Below, piece after piece: positions 1 through 8,194 of a stretch of DNA of 64,000 nucleotides. The notes under the pieces were generated by a model. The model made no database searches. It was not told the DNA's origin and was given only the letters and a program-made list of their open reading frames with translations. Location of the stretch: NCBI GenBank assembly GCA_004298155.1, contig SCRD01000024.1, positions 186,001 to 250,000 on the forward strand, written 5' to 3'. The DNA is from Acidobacteriota bacterium (GTDB lineage: Bacteria > Acidobacteriota > Terriglobia > UBA7540). The translations under genes and the position numbers were made by a program. Each line of letters begins with the position of its first letter. Positions within the stretch are counted from its first letter, which is position 1.

Positions 1-1893
1 ATCGAGCATGCGGGTAAGGACTCGATCGAGATGGAAGTCAAGCCGTACGCACTGGAGCAGGTCGCAAAACTCCGGGCAGCGGTCGAGCAGCAAGACTTCG
101 AAGAACTCTTTCGTCTGCTCGGCACTTCCGATTACCAGCGGGTCTTTCGCGCAGGCGAAGAGCCGGAGCCTGTGGAGTCGGAATACACGAGTGTCGAGAA
201 CACGATCCTCGAAGCGGTGCTCAAGGCCGACCCGACAGGCTTCGTCTTGGGCCACCCCTGGGTCAATTCACAGCTCGCGCGCCGTTTCGCACACTGGGCA
301 TTCAAGGTGTGCACGGCGGGCGGATTCTCGCTTCCGGCGTTCGCCCTCGCGGACGACGGATTCCTGATCTGCCACCAGGGTGAAGTCTATTCAGGTTCGG
401 ACTGGATGCCAAAGGAAGCGGCGAGTACGAATCTTCCATGCCGCGATCTCTTGGTTGTCCGCTACCCGATCCGCAGGAAAGACGACCTGCTGCCGCTATT
501 CAGTCTCGGGCCTGAGGAAACACTCAAGCTCCTCGTGGCCGAGTTGCAGCAGGCAGGCTGCGGGATGAGCGAGGCGAAAGCACTCGATGAGGTCCTCCAG
601 CGGCAACTGCGCCTCGAAGGAACCCTCACGCTTCATTCCGAAACTGCCAAGCGCAATGGCGGGGACTACGACTTCGACTGGGTGTGTGTGGTCGAGGGCG
701 ACAAGTTCCCGCGCTTTGTTCGCGACCGGTTTGGTTACACCGAACAGGCCGCGAACCAGAAAAACAAACTCAAGAAGAAACAAAGTCCGTGGTGGAACCT
801 GCCTCAGGTGGCGCTCCAGGCTAAAGGAAACCAGATTGGAGCGATCACTGATCTCAAGACCTCGTGTGTCGCGGCAGGGCGCCACGATTTGGCTGAGCAG
901 CTGGCCCTCGAACTGCAAGCTGCTCTCGACCAACTGAAACACGGGACGAAGCCGGACCGCGAAGTTATACAAGCGATTCGCGCTCAGGTCCCAAAGGCCC
1001 CGTGGCTCGGCTTGAAGGACAAGGAACGGGTGCGCGACCTCCCGGTCCACGTCGAAGTCCCTCCAACCGATGCCGTGGGCGAACTCTACAACTTCGTCCG
1101 AAAGGAGATCCAGGAATTCTTTTCGGACGAGACAGTGCGGCCGATCGAAGACTTTCGCGGGTTGATTGCCGCAGGGCACTTTACTCGCGAAATGGATGCG
1201 GAGGCCGCCCAGGTCAACCGGATCTATGCCGCGAACATCAGCATGATCCTGGCGCGTATTGAAGCTTACCGGGAAGCGCTTGAGAAGGCGCAGGCGGAGC
1301 TTGAGGCCGTGAAAGACGACCCGAAAGCTCGCAAGCAGGCGATCTTCAAGCGCAACCAGGCGGCTTCCGCGCTCAACTTCTACCGGCGAGAGCGGTCGCG
1401 CCAGGAAGTGAAGGCGTTGATCACTTTCGTCCAGAAATGGGCGAGCCAGAAGACGGCGAACCGAGAAGGGTGGCTGCAGGCGCTCTACAACCGGACCACC
1501 TGTGGCAAGGGCAGCGGCTCGATTGTCTTCTACGCTTTCCCGCAGGAAATCGTGGACCAGATCGTCGCGCGAACCGGAGGACGTCCGATCCGAGTCCATA
1601 TCCCCGAAGCGTGCGACGGCGAGGTAAGGATTGACTCGGAAGGCCGCGTCTTCCTCATCAATCCTTGCCCCGGCCCGGACGGCCAAGTCCAGGAGCGCGA
1701 ACTCTTCGAGGTGCAAGTCAGCCCGAAAGGCGAAGTGCTTCGCGACTTCGGTCGCAAGGGCCGGCCGGTGATCGTCGAACGAGTCCGGCCCTTCCCCATT
1801 GAGGCTGGCAGGAGCGTTGTTCAAAACGGGACGGTGGTTTTTCCCGGGACGGTACAGCGCCCCAAGGTCCAGGGGAGAAAGGCTGTCAACTAA
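1..1893 (+). CDS. RNA-polymerase-like protein (QDE-1/YonO-type core), 5' truncated
   Basis: The frame is open from base 1, so the N-terminus lies outside the window; residues are counted from the ATG at 31. In order one sees RYPIRR (144-149), GG followed by DYDFD (212-216), NQIG (267-270) and ALDQLKHG (298-305). This order matches the second double-psi beta-barrel and downstream region of cellular RNA-dependent RNA polymerases and YonO-like phage RNA polymerases, where the metal site is DxDGD, followed by an IGxI stretch and an AxDxxKxG stretch. All three aspartates are kept; the usual Gly is Phe. Residues 385-470 look like a long helix or coiled coil, and a beta-rich C-terminus follows. It is followed 71 bases later by a conjugation gene. 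The family call is mine from motifs; activity is inference. Confidence 0.55.
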   Translation: MEHAGKDSIEMEVKPYALEQVAKLRAAVEQQDFEELFRLLGTSDYQRVFRAGEEPEPVESEYTSVENTILEAVLKADPTGFVLGHPWVNSQLARRFAHWAFKVCTAGGFSLPAFALADDGFLICHQGEVYSGSDWMPKEAASTNLPCRDLLVVRYPIRRKDDLLPLFSLGPEETLKLLVAELQQAGCGMSEAKALDEVLQRQLRLEGTLTLHSETAKRNGGDYDFDWVCVVEGDKFPRFVRDRFGYTEQAANQKNKLKKKQSPWWNLPQVALQAKGNQIGAITDLKTSCVAAGRHDLAEQLALELQAALDQLKHGTKPDREVIQAIRAQVPKAPWLGLKDKERVRDLPVHVEVPPTDAVGELYNFVRKEIQEFFSDETVRPIEDFRGLIAAGHFTREMDAEAAQVNRIYAANISMILARIEAYREALEKAQAELEAVKDDPKARKQAIFKRNQAASALNFYRRERSRQEVKALITFVQKWASQKTANREGWLQALYNRTTCGKGSGSIVFYAFPQEIVDQIVARTGGRPIRVHIPEACDGEVRIDSEGRVFLINPCPGPDGQVQERELFEVQVSPKGEVLRDFGRKGRPVIVERVRPFPIEAGRSVVQNGTVVFPGTVQRPKVQGRKAVN

Positions 1894-1964
1894 CCAAGCG
1901 TCCAGGGGGCCCCGTGAGTGGGGCTTCCTGGACCTAACCTTTAGTCGAGGAAGGAAGTACGGAG

Positions 1965-2819
1965 ATGAAAAAACAAATGCTTTATGCCTTGATCGTCCTC
2001 GTGGCGGCTGCATTGCCAGCCTTCGGCCAGAAGGTTGTGACCCAAAAGCCCGGTAGCACGGCCATCACTCGCGTTGAGACCGCGCTCAACCATCTCACGG
2101 TGGTCGAACTTGCGGAGCCCGTCTTGTCGGTTGCGTCGGGAAGCCAGGCTTTCCGGGTCGAGTGGCGCCAAAACAAGGTCTTCATCGAACCGACTGAGGC
2201 GAGCGTCTCGACGAACCTGTTTATCTGGACGAAATCCGGACGGCTCAACTACGAGCTCGAACCTGCGGGAGAGGTTGCCCGGATGGATTTTGCTATTGAT
2301 CAGCCGCCAGTCGCCCCCCCGGCGATCAAGGCTCTTGCCGCTAAACGAGACCCGTCAAGCCGTGAAAAACGAATGGAGGCGGCTTTGCTGGACGCGACAC
2401 CGGTCCAAATGAGTGACTACAAGGCACAATGGAACCGTGTCCAACTGCTGGTCAAGGACATCGTACGCCGCGATGGCCGGCTCTTCATTCGGTACGCGAT
2501 GGTGAATTCGACAAACCACCCTTTTGAAATCTCAAGCCCACAGGTATTCCTTCTTGAATCGCCCCGCAGCCCGATAAGCCTTATTGGACAGCGCAACTTC
2601 CAGCTTCCGGATTCCGAGGCCGCGAGGATTGAAAGCGCCAGACAAGTCTCTCTCGATGTCATCCATCAGGAAGTCGAGACCCCGAAGGTCAAACCGGGCG
2701 AGGAAGCCGTGGGAATCGTAGAGGTGGAAGCTCCCGCTGCCGGTCAGGGTCCGACCGTTCTTCGCATCGTTCTTCCCGATAGCAGGCATGGAGAGATATC
2801 GGCCACGTTTGTGCTTTAA
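1965..2819 (+). CDS. VirB9/TrbG/TraK-like periplasmic secretion-channel protein
   Basis: 284 residues with a clear Sec signal peptide (MKKQ, hydrophobic core, AFGQ cleavage region near residue 22). The first half is beta-rich, and the stretch FIEPTEASVSTNLFIWTKSG (about residues 74-93) resembles the N-terminal domain of VirB9/TrbG proteins, where a TNL-x-V/I strand precedes an aromatic strand. These proteins form part of the outer-membrane core of type IV secretion. The C-terminal half (from about 150) is another beta domain. A Shine-Dalgarno-like aaggaag lies before the ATG. It sits between the polymerase-like gene and small membrane proteins, followed by the coupling ATPase, which supports a transfer role. 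No lipoprotein VirB7 or VirB10 is recognised nearby. Confidence 0.5.
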   Translation: MKKQMLYALIVLVAAALPAFGQKVVTQKPGSTAITRVETALNHLTVVELAEPVLSVASGSQAFRVEWRQNKVFIEPTEASVSTNLFIWTKSGRLNYELEPAGEVARMDFAIDQPPVAPPAIKALAAKRDPSSREKRMEAALLDATPVQMSDYKAQWNRVQLLVKDIVRRDGRLFIRYAMVNSTNHPFEISSPQVFLLESPRSPISLIGQRNFQLPDSEAARIESARQVSLDVIHQEVETPKVKPGEEAVGIVEVEAPAAGQGPTVLRIVLPDSRHGEISATFVL

Positions 2820-2846
2820 CGTGAGCCGGCATCGTTGCGGTCAATA

Positions 2847-3110
2847 ATGGAATCCGTTCAGAACAACTCGGTGCCTCGAGAGCACGAAGAGACCACGCGT
2901 GAAGTCCACCACCGGCTTGTCAGTTACTTGTCAGGCCGCCTGGACCTCGGGCTCGACAAGATGCTTTTGAACCTCGCGCTTGAGCCTGCGAATCCCTTTG
3001 ACCCGAAACGGAAGAGGAAATTCAGGAAGGGTTTTGTGCTTGTCTTGTTGGTCGCATCAGGGCTTGCGGCCACGTTCGTCTACTTCAACTTCTTCCCAGG
3101 TGCTCGATGA
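2847..3110 (+). CDS. Small single-span membrane protein of the transfer operon
   Basis: 87 residues from the ATG at 2847; an upstream in-frame TTG has no ribosome site. The first 55 residues are hydrophilic, then a basic KRKRKFRKG stretch precedes one membrane helix (about 60-82), giving a predicted N-in topology. Its stop overlaps the ATG of the next gene by 4 bases, so the two are translationally coupled. Small membrane proteins between VirB9-like and VirD4-like genes are often accessory parts of a conjugation apparatus, but no family is recognised. Confidence 0.6.
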   Translation: MESVQNNSVPREHEETTREVHHRLVSYLSGRLDLGLDKMLLNLALEPANPFDPKRKRKFRKGFVLVLLVASGLAATFVYFNFFPGAR

Positions 3111-3469
3111 TCGAGGTCAGAAGCTACAACGGACTGGTAATTTTGCGGGCCAAAGCCGGCCGTGACCACCATGGCCTGTTTCGAGGGCTTCGCGAGCTGC
3201 TGCGGGCTGTTGGAGAAAGACTCGGAGCCGCAACGTTTTGGATGGCAGGGCTCAGTCCTCTCTATGTCCTTTATGATGCAGTGCTTCAGAGGTCTCACGA
3301 GCCGTTGGATCCGCTTTCCTGCTTGGCCCTCATCGGCTCAGGCGTATCCTTTATATATATCCCCCTCTACCTTACAGGCCAACCAGGACGCCGCTTGTCC
3401 CTGACCACAACTCTGCTCATTGGTGCTGGGCTCGCGGCGGGTCTCGTCGGGTTGTGGACTTCCGTATAG
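3107..3469 (+). CDS. Membrane protein with about three helices, transfer operon
   Basis: 120 residues. Hydrophobic segments lie around residues 45-62, 72-88 and 98-118. The start ATG overlaps the stop of the preceding gene (ATGA). It is followed by the VirD4-type gene after 15 bases. The position resembles that of small inner-membrane partners of coupling proteins or of TrbC/VirB3-sized components, but no diagnostic motif is visible. Function unknown. Confidence 0.6.
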   Translation: MIEVRSYNGLVILRAKAGRDHHGLFRGLRELLRAVGERLGAATFWMAGLSPLYVLYDAVLQRSHEPLDPLSCLALIGSGVSFIYIPLYLTGQPGRRLSLTTTLLIGAGLAAGLVGLWTSV

Positions 3470-3484
3470 ATCAAGGATGGCTTT

Positions 3485-5281
3485 ATGAAAAGCGGCCGTA
3501 ACCATGAGCAGCCTCCGTTGCTTCAGGATGCCGGCGCAATCGTGGCCTTCATTATCTTTGGCCTAGTCAGCCTGGTTTGGTATATCGCGCGCTCGCGGTA
3601 TCTCCTTACCGACCGGCAATGCGCGGAAGCCTTCTGTTATTTCATCATTCTCGCTGTCGGGTCCTTCTGTGGAGTCTTGGTCATTGCGACAGCCCGCTCG
3701 CGGCGGGAGCAGCAATGGCCTCACCCTTTTCTCGCCATCTCGCCGCGCCGGGATGCGCGCACCTGCCGGAAGGCTTGGCAGCAGAATTCCGTGGTCCTTG
3801 GCTACGCCGTGCACGGGAAACCATGGCTCTGGCCTGACCGCATTCGCGTGCTGCAAGGCTTGGTGCTCGGGCTAACCGGTATGGGTAAGACCACCTTGCT
3901 CAAGAGCATCATCACGCAGGACCTGATGCGGGTGATTGACACGCCCGAAGGGCCAAAGCGCATGCCGATTCTAATCCTCGATGGCAAGGGGGAGCACGAG
4001 TTTTTCGAGGAGTTGCTGCCTTACATCCATCGGGCGGGACGGCTCGACGACCTGCAGATCCTCGATCCCTCTCGCCCCGATATCTCGGCGCGGTATAACC
4101 CCTTCTCCTGCACGGCCGACGACTACATGCCGGTCGTCAATATGGTCTTTGGCTCCTTTAATCTGCATGACGAGTTTTTCTCGAAACACCAGCTCGTCTA
4201 TTTGGGGGACATCGTTCGTGTCCTGGTCTACACCGGCTGCAAATTCAACTTTTACGACGTCCTGGTCATGGCGATTGACCGTGAAGTGTTGAAGGAACAA
4301 GTCGAAAAGGCCATCCACGAGATCGAACGCACGCCCAACATCACCTTGCAGAGGCGGCTCAACTTCGAGATGTCGGTGAAGAATCTCTATCAGTCCTTCC
4401 AGGACCGCGAGCGCGTCGAGAAGATTCAGGGCATGCTCAACGAGTGCATGACCTTTTTGGACGACGAGCTCTCGATCATCACCGGGACTTACGATGACGT
4501 GTTGTCGCTCGACGAGGTGATTGAGAAGGGTCAAATCCTCTTTATCAGCCTCAACGTGAACAAGAACACAGAGCCCGTCAAGGCGCTCGGGAAGATGTTG
4601 TTGCAGAACGTCCAGCTGGTTGTCGGTAAGCGCTACGAGAAGGGCGGCGCTCGGGCGGGCAGCCGTCCGATGACCAGCATCATCATGGATGAATTCGCCC
4701 CCTTTGGCTACGCCAACTTCGCGCACATCTTGCAGACCGCCCGCGGGACAAACACCTCTTTCCTGTTCTCCATGCAAAGCGTCCCGCAATTGCTCCGCGT
4801 CGGCAAGGGATTCAAGGAGGAAGTCACCTCAGCGGCGAACACCATCATCACTTTTAAGACGCATGACGAGACGACGGCGGACTACTTCCTGCAGGCTTCG
4901 GCCCTGCACCCGGTGACCAAGCGCACGCGGTCCGTACGCCGGCTGAAATTCTTTGGCTATGAGAAGTATGAGGAGACCGGCCACGCCACGGAGCGGGAAG
5001 ACATGGAGACCCGGGCGATGGACATGCACATCAAGAACCTGCCCAAAGGCCAGGTGGAATTGCTGATGACGGACGAAATCGAGGGCACTCTGCATACGAC
5101 GCTCAGCGTCCGGCCGCCCGCCGATATTTGGAAAGAGGGGTTCGCGCCGGAAGTGTTCCCGCGACTCCTCCAGTCGCGAGCTGACTCGACCAAGGGCGCC
5201 CATCTGCGGTTTAAGAATCTGGAGATGGCGAACCGCCACGGCAGGCGGGCAAACCTCGGGTGGGGCTCGGGGGCTTTATGA
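3485..5281 (+). CDS. Type IV coupling ATPase (VirD4/TraG family)
   Basis: 598 residues. Two N-terminal membrane helices (about 17-35 and 50-70) anchor the protein. Walker A GLTGMGKTT lies at about 129-137. ILDGKGEHEFF follows at about 162-172, and a Walker B-type IIMDEFAPFG at about 399-408. TARGTNTSFLFSMQSVPQL after it matches the sensor region of the VirD4/TraG group. These hexameric ATPases bring the relaxase-DNA complex to the type IV channel at the inner membrane. Length and motif order are normal. The last 4 bases overlap the next gene start, so the operon continues. High confidence in the family; whether it is VirD4 or a mobilisation-type TraG cannot be told from this window. Confidence 0.9.
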   Translation: MKSGRNHEQPPLLQDAGAIVAFIIFGLVSLVWYIARSRYLLTDRQCAEAFCYFIILAVGSFCGVLVIATARSRREQQWPHPFLAISPRRDARTCRKAWQQNSVVLGYAVHGKPWLWPDRIRVLQGLVLGLTGMGKTTLLKSIITQDLMRVIDTPEGPKRMPILILDGKGEHEFFEELLPYIHRAGRLDDLQILDPSRPDISARYNPFSCTADDYMPVVNMVFGSFNLHDEFFSKHQLVYLGDIVRVLVYTGCKFNFYDVLVMAIDREVLKEQVEKAIHEIERTPNITLQRRLNFEMSVKNLYQSFQDRERVEKIQGMLNECMTFLDDELSIITGTYDDVLSLDEVIEKGQILFISLNVNKNTEPVKALGKMLLQNVQLVVGKRYEKGGARAGSRPMTSIIMDEFAPFGYANFAHILQTARGTNTSFLFSMQSVPQLLRVGKGFKEEVTSAANTIITFKTHDETTADYFLQASALHPVTKRTRSVRRLKFFGYEKYEETGHATEREDMETRAMDMHIKNLPKGQVELLMTDEIEGTLHTTLSVRPPADIWKEGFAPEVFPRLLQSRADSTKGAHLRFKNLEMANRHGRRANLGWGSGAL

Positions 5282-6081
5282 AGCGATACGGCTTGCTGGT
5301 GTTTTCGCTGATTGCACTTACAGCGCCGGCTCCTGGCGAGACGCGAATCCCTGCCAGGCCGCTGGCTCCCGCAGTCGAGCCGAATCGTGGCCTTCGCCCC
5401 TACCAGCCGCGCGGTTTGTACCAAAATACCTGGTATGACGCACTGTTTCGGCAGTTTAACCCCGAACACCGGAACTGGGGCGACTGGATCGAGCAGCGGC
5501 GCCAGATGTTCCTCGATGCCTCGGCGCGGAATCCGTACTTCAAATACAGTTTCATGGTCACTATGCTGCTGCTTCTTGCAATGGGGACCTGCGCAAAGCT
5601 GTATTACGACCTGTGCAAGAGAGATTGGATCAGCGCCGAGAAATTGAGGGACGCCTCGAACCACGACCGCCGGTCGCGCGCGGCAGCCGGCGAAGCCATC
5701 CGCCGGTATAACGACCACATTGAGAAATGTAACCGCGTCATCGAAGCTCAGGAAGCAGGATTGGCGATGTCCGCGGCAGCCGCGGGTTCCGACGCCGAGT
5801 CGCTGCACGCTGAGCTAGAGGAAACCCGTAAGAAGCTTAGCGAGGTTACAAGAGAAAGGGACCAAGTGAAGGCCGAGCTAGACAGGACCAAGTTGACTGT
5901 GGCCGACCTCTCGCTGAAGGTGGAGTCGCTTGCGAGGAAAGGCAATGGCCAAGCGGCTGACGCCAAAGGCTCGGCAGATGCGAGCGTAGCGACTCACGCC
6001 GAACTGATGCAGCACATTAGCAACCTTCAACAGCAGTTGCACGTTGAGCGCGAGAAGAACAAGAGGCTCAAGGGTGGGTAG
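5278..6081 (+). CDS. Exported/membrane coiled-coil protein of the transfer operon
   Basis: 267 residues from the ATG at 5278, which overlaps the coupling-protein stop by 4 bases. An N-terminal signal-like helix (residues 1-20, ending in APGET) is followed by a proline-rich linker, a second membrane helix (about 91-110: MVTMLLLLAMGTC), then a long coiled coil from about 150 to the end, broken by an Ala/Gly-rich linker near 220-235. Such two-span coiled-coil proteins are seen next to coupling proteins and may tether or scaffold the channel. No named family recognised. Confidence 0.7.
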   Translation: MKRYGLLVFSLIALTAPAPGETRIPARPLAPAVEPNRGLRPYQPRGLYQNTWYDALFRQFNPEHRNWGDWIEQRRQMFLDASARNPYFKYSFMVTMLLLLAMGTCAKLYYDLCKRDWISAEKLRDASNHDRRSRAAAGEAIRRYNDHIEKCNRVIEAQEAGLAMSAAAAGSDAESLHAELEETRKKLSEVTRERDQVKAELDRTKLTVADLSLKVESLARKGNGQAADAKGSADASVATHAELMQHISNLQQQLHVEREKNKRLKGG

Positions 6082-6086
6082 TTGAC

Positions 6087-6623
6087 ATGCTCGTAGGTGT
6101 GGCCGGATTCGGAAGCGTGTGGCGCCGGCGCGTGCAAGGTGAAGCGAACGATCCCAAGCGTCTTGCACGTGCGGCGTACTTCAATACGACCGGTGTCATG
6201 GTGAACGGGAAGATCGTCCGCCACCGCGAGATCGCAGGGCATGTCCGGTTCAATGGCGCTAGCGGATTCAACGCCAACTACCCAGGCCGGATGATTGGCA
6301 AGGTATTCGAGTGCGAGGAGCCGTGCTTGTGGAACGGACAGAACAAGGTGTTCTTCCGCCGTCTCGCGCCAGCACATGCTCAGCCAGATTGCTTGCTGGT
6401 TGTCGTCAAGTCGCAAGAGGTCGGGCGCGTTCATGTCGGCGCCGAAGGCTGGAAGTCGGAAGAGAGTTTCCTGATCTCCTTTAGCAAATGGCGCGACCAG
6501 CAGGAAGCATTGCTGCTCATGCCGTGCGGAAACTGGGTGCGAACAGAATTGGGACGGTTGGTTCTCGTGCGCGATGAGCAGGTTCCGTGGCATGCGCGCC
6601 TGAGATTCGAGGTTATTGACTGA
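6087..6623 (+). CDS. Conserved-looking element protein, function unknown
   Basis: 178 residues, starting 5 bases after the preceding stop, with its own stop overlapping the next ATG. The sequence is mixed alpha/beta with a basic N-terminus (WRRRVQ) and no signal or membrane segment. Alternating aromatic and basic residues in the middle (GRMIGKVFECEEP, NKVFFRRL) suggest a small beta-barrel. Tight coupling with the replication-relaxation-like gene suggests that the two act together. I do not recognise a family. Confidence 0.6.
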   Translation: MLVGVAGFGSVWRRRVQGEANDPKRLARAAYFNTTGVMVNGKIVRHREIAGHVRFNGASGFNANYPGRMIGKVFECEEPCLWNGQNKVFFRRLAPAHAQPDCLLVVVKSQEVGRVHVGAEGWKSEESFLISFSKWRDQQEALLLMPCGNWVRTELGRLVLVRDEQVPWHARLRFEVID

Positions 6624-7384
6624 TGGCATATCCGGCCGGGTACATCCAGCTCAACAATAAGCGCGACGTCCCCCTGCTGAAAGAAGTGCTTCACGCAGGC
6701 TTTGTGACGCACGCTCAGTTGTTCGAGTTGATGCAATTCGCTGGCATCGAGTCCTGCCGGGAGGCCTTCAATTGGCGAGTGAAGCGCCTCGCCGACCACG
6801 CGCTTCTATTGCACCACGACGTGCCGAGCTTTGGCAGGAACTTCGTCTATTCGCTTGGACCGAGCGGCGTCATGCACCTGACAAGCCTGGGGGTTTCTTG
6901 CGTGGGCATGACGACCGGATTTGTTCCGGTGCGGGACGCGTCCCGCGTTGCTCATTCAGTTGACGTGACGGACATCCGGCTGCACTTGCTGCGCGCCGGC
7001 CTGCTCAGAGAATGGCACTCAGAGGTCGACGTCCGGGCGCGCAACGACCTGACCAGCTACAGGTTCGCCAAGGATTATGACAGCATCATGACACTCGCCG
7101 TGCGCGGCCGCGAGGTGAAGGTAGCGCTCGAATACGAGCGCCAGCCGAAGGCCAAGAAAAGGTACGCCGTGATTCGGGAGACCATTGAAAACGAGCGGCG
7201 AGTGGACCGGTTCCTTTATCTCTTTCCGGAATACAAACTTCTGTGGTTTGTGCACGGATTGTTCCGGAAGACGGCTCGAAAAATGTGCTTCGGCCTCGCG
7301 TATGAACTTGAGCGCGACCTGCTCGAAACGCGCGTCGTCAACCCGCAGATGCGCTTCGCGACGCTCGAAGCGGCCCTCGAGTAG
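6623..7384 (+). CDS. Replication-relaxation-like protein (winged helix plus nuclease-like fold)
   Basis: 253 residues. The N-terminal 85 residues read as a winged helix that senses a start-to-stop order of LKEVLHAGFVTHAQLFELM and a wing ending FVYSLGPSG. The C-terminal half contains KDYDSIMTLAVRG, KVALEYERQPK and KRYAVIRE, a D...ExK-like pattern of the PD-(D/E)XK fold seen in the replication-relaxation family of plasmids. These proteins are found near coupling proteins and are thought to help DNA processing at oriT. Start codon overlaps the previous stop. The family call is moderate because the motif spacing is judged by eye. Confidence 0.5.
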   Translation: MAYPAGYIQLNNKRDVPLLKEVLHAGFVTHAQLFELMQFAGIESCREAFNWRVKRLADHALLLHHDVPSFGRNFVYSLGPSGVMHLTSLGVSCVGMTTGFVPVRDASRVAHSVDVTDIRLHLLRAGLLREWHSEVDVRARNDLTSYRFAKDYDSIMTLAVRGREVKVALEYERQPKAKKRYAVIRETIENERRVDRFLYLFPEYKLLWFVHGLFRKTARKMCFGLAYELERDLLETRVVNPQMRFATLEAALE

Positions 7385-7820
7385 CCCTACCAATGCTTTT
7401 GCTCCTTTTTTGCGCCACTTTCTCGATATTTTGAGGCTAGCCGTAAGTCCTTGCCCTCCAGCGGCTTGCGCTCTGACTACTATGCTCGCGTGTCGTTTTC
7501 GCACCGAAAACGACACGTTCGCTGCCGCGCGCCGCGCGCGCCGGTGTGCGTCGGCGTGCTGAGTTGCTGCGCTACGTCCCGACGATTTCGTGTGCGCACG
7601 TTCGCGTGGATTGACCAGATAGCGATGACAAGTTGCGCAGAGGCCGTGACGGTTGCAGCGACTTGATAGAACTGTGCATTGGCGTACAGATGGTCGCGGC
7701 GTGTGCGCCCACCAGGCTGACGGTCGAGCGCAACGAGACCTCGGCCAATTGCCACGTGTTGCCGCTTCGCTGTGGCGACATGAGCACGACCATGACGATT
7801 AGAGAGGAGGTGAACGTGCA
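7385..7820 (+). other. Intergenic region with a perfect hairpin
   Basis: About 436 bases without a convincing gene. It contains a perfect inverted repeat (7489-7517), GC-rich alternating cg runs just after it (about 7520-7545), and ends in a strong Shine-Dalgarno (gaggaggtg) for the split RNase HI gene. It may hold the operon end and a promoter or DNA-processing site. Confidence 0.5.
7489..7517. repeat. Perfect 13-bp inverted repeat, 3-base loop
   Basis: The arms cgtgtcgttttcg (7489-7501) and its exact complement (7505-7517) are separated by cac. It lies about 105 bases after the last transfer-type gene. It has no U-tract, so it is not a textbook intrinsic terminator; a protein-binding or single-strand processing site is possible. 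Confidence 0.8.
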
Positions 7821-8020
7821 ATGCGTGAAGTAACCATCGTGACGGATGGAAGTTGTATTGGAAACCCCGGCCCTGGCGGCTGGGCTTGTATTCTCCGTTG
7901 TGGGAACGAGGCACGTGAGCTGAGCGGCAGCAATGGAGAAACAACTTCCAACCGCATGGAGTTGATGGCTGCTATCGAAGGGCTGCGTGCACTGAAGGCG
8001 CCATGCCTCGTACATTTGGT
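7821..8020 (+). pseudogene. rnhA: RNase HI, 5' part, interrupted by RIT element
   Basis: Residues 1-67 are the N-terminal half of RNase [17 protein letters not shown] carries the first catalytic Asp and [12 protein letters not shown] carries the catalytic Glu and part of the substrate-binding helix. After HLV the homology stops at 8019/8020 and the frame runs on into the mobile element, with a stop at 8168. The remaining part of the gene is at 11518. RNase HI removes RNA from RNA-DNA hybrids. The split leaves the second Asp and His-Asp region on the other fragment, so the enzyme should be inactive unless the insert is removed. Confidence 0.9.
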
Positions 8021-8049
8021 CAGCTTCTGTGTTGGAACACAGAAGCTGA
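8020..8049. repeat. Terminal palindrome of the RIT element
   Basis: A perfect 14-bp inverted repeat with a 2-base centre (8020-8033 and 8036-8049) lies exactly at the left junction. Each arm contains cttctgt, the unit that also forms the right end. It is likely the binding site of one of the three recombinases. Confidence 0.8.
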
Positions 8050-8112
8050 CTTCTGTTGTTTCCGCCGTTCTGTTGTGGCCGTCGCGTGGGCACCGCACTA
8101 GTGTCGAGTTTT

Positions 8113-8153
8113 GCGGCTCAAGAGGCCACATAAGTGAAAGCCTCTTGAGCCGC
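8113..8153 (-). terminator. Hairpin downstream of the recombinase trio
   Basis: A perfect 14-bp inverted repeat (8113-8126, 8140-8153) with a 13-base loop lies 41 bases after the stop of the last recombinase gene in its reading direction. The stem is GC-rich but no clear T-run follows, so it may instead be a subterminal recombinase site. Confidence 0.5.
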
Positions 8154-8194
8154 GCTGACCACGAATAGTTGCCGTCTGCCTGCAAAGGGAAAAC

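Noticed and set aside
496-2013. Long - strand open frame of 505 codons
   Set aside because: Lies fully opposite the polymerase-like gene, with Arg/Leu/Pro-rich shadow composition, and lacks a ribosome site.
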